Shown in pieces: positions 52,372-55,474 of a stretch of DNA of 55,474 bases (its first letter is position 1; each line of letters starts with the position of its first letter). Made by a program: the position numbers and the translations under genes. The notes beneath the pieces were generated by a model that saw only the letters and a program-made list of their open reading frames with translations, ran no database searches and had not been told where the DNA came from. Origin of the DNA: CAVXAE01 sp044225565 (GTDB lineage: Bacteria; Pseudomonadota; Gammaproteobacteria; Steroidobacterales; Steroidobacteraceae). The stretch spans positions 1 to 55,474 of the forward strand of contig JBGAIL010000004.1 of the NCBI GenBank assembly GCA_044225565.1, in the 5' to 3' direction.

Positions 52372-53046
52372 TCAGAGCAGCCCGTGCTCGGTGAAGGAAT
52401 AGCAGTGGCCATCGCCCACGATCACGTGGTCCAGCACCCGGACGTCCACCATCGCCAGGGCATCTTTCAGCCTCTGCGTGATCAGCCGGTCCGCCTGGCT
52501 GGGATCCACCACCCCGGAAGGGTGGTTGTGAGCCAGGATCACCGCGGCCGCGTTCCGCGCCAGCGCTGCCTTGACCACCTCCCGCGGGTGCACGCTCGTG
52601 CCGTCCAGGGTGCCACGGAACATCTCCTCGAAGGCGATGAGCCGGTGGCGGTTATCGAGGTGCAGGCAGCAGAACACCTCGAAGGGCCGGTCGCGCAGCT
52701 GGGCGAGCAGGAAAGCCCGGGTGAGGTCCGGCGCCGTGAGGGCCGATCCCAGCCGGAGCGTCTCGCGGTAGTGCCGTCGGGCAAGCTCCAGCGAGGCCTG
52801 CAGCACGCTGTAGCGGGCCAGCCCGACCCCGTTCTGCCGGAGGCACCGGGCACGCTCGCTGGTGAGCAGATCCCGCAGAGAGCCGAACTCTTTCAGCAGG
52901 TCGCGCGCCAGCTCCACGGCTGAGCCCTGACGGGTGCCCGAGCCCAGCAGCACGGCAAGCAGCTCTGCGTCGGAAAGGGCGAAGGCCCCTCGCTCCAGCA
53001 GCTTCTCTCGCGGCCTTTCGGCCTTGGGCCAGTCTCGGATGGTCAT
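52372..53046 (-). CDS. radC: RadC/JAB-domain protein (UPF0758)
   Basis: A 224-residue protein with an N-terminal helix-hairpin-helix-like part (ALSDAELLAVLLGSGTRQGSAVELARDLL) and a C-terminal JAB/MPN metalloprotease-like domain. The metal site HNHPSGVVDPSQAD is intact, with the upstream glutamate in FRGTLDGTSVHPREVVK. The role is unclear; an earlier link to recombinational repair is disputed. Its position between coaBC (divergent) and rpmB is conserved in gammaproteobacteria. Confidence 0.93.
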   Translation of the reverse strand: MTIRDWPKAERPREKLLERGAFALSDAELLAVLLGSGTRQGSAVELARDLLKEFGSLRDLLTSERARCLRQNGVGLARYSVLQASLELARRHYRETLRLGSALTAPDLTRAFLLAQLRDRPFEVFCCLHLDNRHRLIAFEEMFRGTLDGTSVHPREVVKAALARNAAAVILAHNHPSGVVDPSQADRLITQRLKDALAMVDVRVLDHVIVGDGHCYSFTEHGLL

Positions 53047-53186
53047 CGGCGCCCTTCCCTGGGGCGGCCACTATGGCGCCGGGAAGGGCTTCATGCCCAG
53101 ACGGGAATCTGCTGCGAATCACAAGATATGACGCTTGTGCGTCAGGCGTTTGCGCGGTTCCGAAAGCCGGCCGGATAATCAGCCCC

Positions 53187-54410
53187 ATGCAAGGCAAGCG
53201 CATCCTGCTCGGCGTCACCGGCGGCATCGCCGCGTACAAGAGCGCAGATCTCGTCCGCCGGCTCATCGAGCGCGGCGCCGAGGTGCGCGTGGTGATGACC
53301 GCGGCAGCGCGGGAATTCGTCACGCCGCTCACCTTTCAGGCGCTTTCGGGACAGCCCGTCCGTACCGACTTGTTTGATTCCGCGGCGGAAGCCGCCATGG
53401 GGCACATCGAGCTCGCGCGTTGGGCGAACCTGGTGCTCGTCGCACCGGCCAGCGCCAGCTTCCTCGCGCGCCTGGCCATGGGGCAGGCCGACGATCTGCT
53501 GGCCACACTCTGTCTCGCCACGGAAGCGCCCATTGCGGTCGCGCCCGCGATGAATCGCGTGATGTGGGGGAACGCTGCGACGCAGGCCAATGTCGCCACG
53601 CTCAAACAGCGTGGCGTGCACATCCTTGGACCGGGCGAAGGCGGTCAGGCGTGTGGAGAAGTCGGCGCCGGGCGCATGCTCGAGCCGCTCGAGCTCGCGG
53701 ATCGCGCCGCGATACTCGTACAGACGGGCGGTCCACTGCAGGGCAAGCGCGTGCTGATCACTGCAGGGCCGACGCGAGAGCGCATCGACCCGGTTCGCTT
53801 CATCAGCAATCGCAGTTCGGGAAAGATGGGCTTCGCGGTGGCGCAGGCCGCGCGTGAAGCGGGTGCGGAAGTCACGCTCATCAGCGGCCCGGTGTCGCTG
53901 TGTACGCCCGCCGGCGTGCGGCGCATCAACGTCGAGAGCGCGGCGGACATGCTGGACAAAGTGATGAGCGAAGTCGGCGGCGCCGACATCTTCATCTCCA
54001 CGGCGGCGGTGGCGGACTATCGGCCCGCACAGCCCGCGGACCAGAAGATCAAGAAGCACTCGGATCGGCTGGATCTCGAGATGCAGCGCACGGTGGACAT
54101 CGTCGGCACCGTGGCCGCGCGAGCCGAGCGGCCATTCGTGGTGGGCTTCGCCGCCGAGACGGAAGCTGTCGAGCAGCATGCGCGTGGCAAGCTGCTCAAG
54201 AAGAACCTGGACATGATCGCTGCCAACGAGGTGGGCGACGACAAGGTGTTCGAGTGCGACGACAATCATCTCGTCGTGCTCTGGCGCAGCGGCCGCCGTG
54301 ATCTCGGGCACGGTAACAAAGCCGCGCTCGCACGCGACCTGGTCGCACTCATCGTCGAAGTGCACGCCGAGCGCAACGCCGCGAGCCAGCGAGGCTCGGC
54401 GCTCGCGTAG
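53187..54410 (+). CDS. coaBC: Bifunctional phosphopantothenoylcysteine decarboxylase/synthetase
   Basis: CoaBC joins 4'-phosphopantothenate with cysteine (using CTP) and then decarboxylates the product to 4'-phosphopantetheine, feeding CoaD. The N-terminal flavoprotein (CoaC) half has GITGG-like VTGGIAAYKSADLVRRL, VLVAPASASFLARLA and APAMNRVMW. The CoaB half begins near GPTRERIDPVRFISNRSSGKMG and ends with the KIKK and AANEV segments. ATG 53187 is the standard start (MQGKRILLGVTGG). It is divergent from radC. Confidence 0.96.
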   Translation: MQGKRILLGVTGGIAAYKSADLVRRLIERGAEVRVVMTAAAREFVTPLTFQALSGQPVRTDLFDSAAEAAMGHIELARWANLVLVAPASASFLARLAMGQADDLLATLCLATEAPIAVAPAMNRVMWGNAATQANVATLKQRGVHILGPGEGGQACGEVGAGRMLEPLELADRAAILVQTGGPLQGKRVLITAGPTRERIDPVRFISNRSSGKMGFAVAQAAREAGAEVTLISGPVSLCTPAGVRRINVESAADMLDKVMSEVGGADIFISTAAVADYRPAQPADQKIKKHSDRLDLEMQRTVDIVGTVAARAERPFVVGFAAETEAVEQHARGKLLKKNLDMIAANEVGDDKVFECDDNHLVVLWRSGRRDLGHGNKAALARDLVALIVEVHAERNAASQRGSALA

Positions 54411-54454
54411 ACTTCTTCCGCGGCCGTACGGTCGCGACACCTTCCAGGGGAACG

Positions 54455-54925
54455 ATGAACAACGCCAAACGCCGCGGCCTGAAGGTGCGGATTCTCGATC
54501 CGCGCGTCGGCAAGGAATTCCCGCTGCCTGCCTATGCCACCAGCGGTTCTGCCGGCATGGACCTGCGGGCCTGCCTCGATGCGCCCGTGGTGCTCGAGCC
54601 TGGCCGGGCGGAGCTGATCCCGACGGGGCTCGCGATCTACGTGGAAGACCCGGGCTATGCCGCCGTGATCCTTCCGCGCTCCGGTCTTGGTCACAAGCAC
54701 GGCGTGGTGCTCGGCAATCTCGTGGGGCTCATCGACTCGGACTACCAGGGCCAGCTCATGGTGTCCTGCTGGAACCGCGGTCGCGAGCCATTCACGATGA
54801 ATCCCGGCGAGCGCATCGCCCAGCTGGTCGTCGTGCCGGTGGCGCAGGTGGAGCTGGAAGTGGTGGAGGACTTTGCCGCCACGGCGCGCGGGGCCGGCGG
54901 CTTCGGGCACTCCGGCCGCGGCTAG
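54455..54925 (+). CDS. dut: dUTP pyrophosphatase
   Basis: Dut hydrolyses dUTP to dUMP, which keeps uracil out of DNA and feeds thymidylate synthesis. The five family motifs are visible: SAGMDLRA, PRSGLGHKHG, GLIDSDYQGQL, GERIAQLV and GAGGFGHSG. It has 156 residues, the usual length, and acts as a trimer. It follows coaBC by 44 bases, as in E. coli. The stop shares CTAG with the convergent DUF4124 gene. Confidence 0.97.
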   Translation: MNNAKRRGLKVRILDPRVGKEFPLPAYATSGSAGMDLRACLDAPVVLEPGRAELIPTGLAIYVEDPGYAAVILPRSGLGHKHGVVLGNLVGLIDSDYQGQLMVSCWNRGREPFTMNPGERIAQLVVVPVAQVELEVVEDFAATARGAGGFGHSGRG

Positions 54926-55474
54926 CGCGAGGTGCGCACCGTGCGCAGTTGCTTGTAGCGCTCGATGTCCGCCTGGAACTGCTTGCGCATCGCGGACTGC
55001 TCGTCGTCCTTGGCCGCCAGCGCATTGTTCTGCGTCTTCATCTCGTTGAGCGTGCGCACCAGGTCTTCGGCCAGGTCGTCCGGCATGCGCCGCGCCTCGG
55101 CGCGCGGGTTGTAAGGCTTGAACAGCAGCGCGCGCGACTGGAGCAGGCCCAGGCGCGAGTGCAGGTTCTCGACGTACTGCTCCGCGGCGGTCCGCTGCGC
55201 ATCGATGGTGGCCAGGCGCTCGTCGCGCAGCCGCTCGATGTCGGCAACCGAGGTGTAGGTGGTGAGCAGAAACGAGTCGTGCTGCTTCTGCCGCAGCAGC
55301 TCCTGCTGCCGGCGTTCTTCCTCGGCGAGCTGCTCCGGTGTCTTCTGCGCTTCCCGCCTGCCGATCTGCACGCCCTGGCTGTTGAGGATGGTGCTCTCGC
55401 GCTGCGAGTACTGCGGGGGAACGCTGTCGCCGTAGTGGACCACGCCCTTGTCGTCCACCCAGCGGTAAGTGGTG
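54922..55474 (-). CDS. DUF4124 domain protein, N-terminus outside the window
   Basis: The right edge cuts the gene; the visible 183 codons start within TYRWVDDKGVVHYGDSVPPQY, the conserved core of DUF4124 (usually just after a signal peptide). A long charged helical part follows, with QQELLRQKQHDSFLL, IERLRDERLATIDAQR and EDEQ-rich helices, likely a coiled coil ending KQLRTVRTSR. Such proteins are periplasmic and of unknown role. Confidence 0.85.
   Translation of the reverse strand, partial: TTYRWVDDKGVVHYGDSVPPQYSQRESTILNSQGVQIGRREAQKTPEQLAEEERRQQELLRQKQHDSFLLTTYTSVADIERLRDERLATIDAQRTAAEQYVENLHSRLGLLQSRALLFKPYNPRAEARRMPDDLAEDLVRTLNEMKTQNNALAAKDDEQSAMRKQFQADIERYKQLRTVRTSR

Overview
This window is a gene-dense, GC-rich stretch of bacterial chromosome. 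Almost all of it is coding, many neighbours share ATGA or GTGA stop/start overlaps, and I see no rRNA, tRNA, CRISPR array or complete insertion sequence. The genes point to a gammaproteobacterium near the Xanthomonadales/Nevskiales/Steroidobacterales branch. The evidence is FadI-type beta-oxidation, a YadGH exporter, ftsYEX with rsmD-coaD, a coaBC-dut / radC-rpmB-rpmG / mutM block, a XanB2-like chorismatase, and a CIRCE element in front of rpoH. The taxonomic placement is inference; I could not run a search.

Layout. 1-4.7 kb (minus strand): a tightly overlapped set made of a DUF2845 secreted protein, FadI thiolase, a cyclic-nucleotide-regulated patatin and a GGDEF diguanylate cyclase that runs off the left edge. 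4.7-9.5 kb (plus): gshA, a membrane GGDEF protein with a GGEEM site, a REP-like palindrome and the yadGH exporter. 9.7-12.5 kb (minus): YdbH and YdbL-like envelope proteins. 12.7-15.3 kb (plus): a receiver domain tethered to a membrane segment and an exported domain, then a PQQ-type sugar dehydrogenase lipoprotein. 15.3-18 kb: bactofilin, thioredoxin 2, a CbpA-type co-chaperone, and a DUF924 gene whose 3' end is built from a REP-like sequence. 18-22.2 kb: one large membrane protein gene split by a frameshift. 22.2-26.3 kb (minus): XanB2-like chorismatase, a terminator with a possible untranslated RNA, and a histidine kinase/response regulator pair resembling the regulators of the proteobacterial dedicated sortase system, but without a sortase here. 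26.5-30 kb: a possible micro-membrane protein, a hybrid kinase with a pseudo-receiver, a glutaryl-CoA-dehydrogenase-like enzyme and an Mpo1-like protein.

30-33 kb: a cobalamin riboswitch controls metE (B12-independent methionine synthase), followed by a small CWC protein. 33-34 kb: rpoH with a perfect CIRCE operator in its leader. 34.1-38.5 kb: an accessory segment with a toxin-antitoxin-like pair behind a 26-bp perfect palindrome, MltA, a cupin, a methyltransferase, remnants of a glutathione transferase and a DJ-1/PfpI protein, and a GNAT acetyltransferase. This segment sits between ftsX and rpoH, which are neighbours in E. coli. 38.5-44.8 kb: a small secreted protein and ftsX-ftsE-ftsY, a large esterase lipoprotein, then rsmD-coaD. 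44.8-49.8 kb: gamma-glutamyltransferase, rhomboid protease, an OpgG/OpgD glucan protein and a Uma2 nuclease. 49.8-55.5 kb: mutM-DUF4112-DUF488, rpmB-rpmG, radC, coaBC, dut and a truncated DUF4124 protein.

The main themes are envelope maintenance, thiol/coenzyme metabolism (gshA, ggt, coaD, coaBC, trxC) and signalling (two c-di-GMP enzymes, two kinases, two receivers). Three regulatory sites can be read directly from sequence: the B12 riboswitch, CIRCE at rpoH, and the palindrome before the toxin-antitoxin-like pair.
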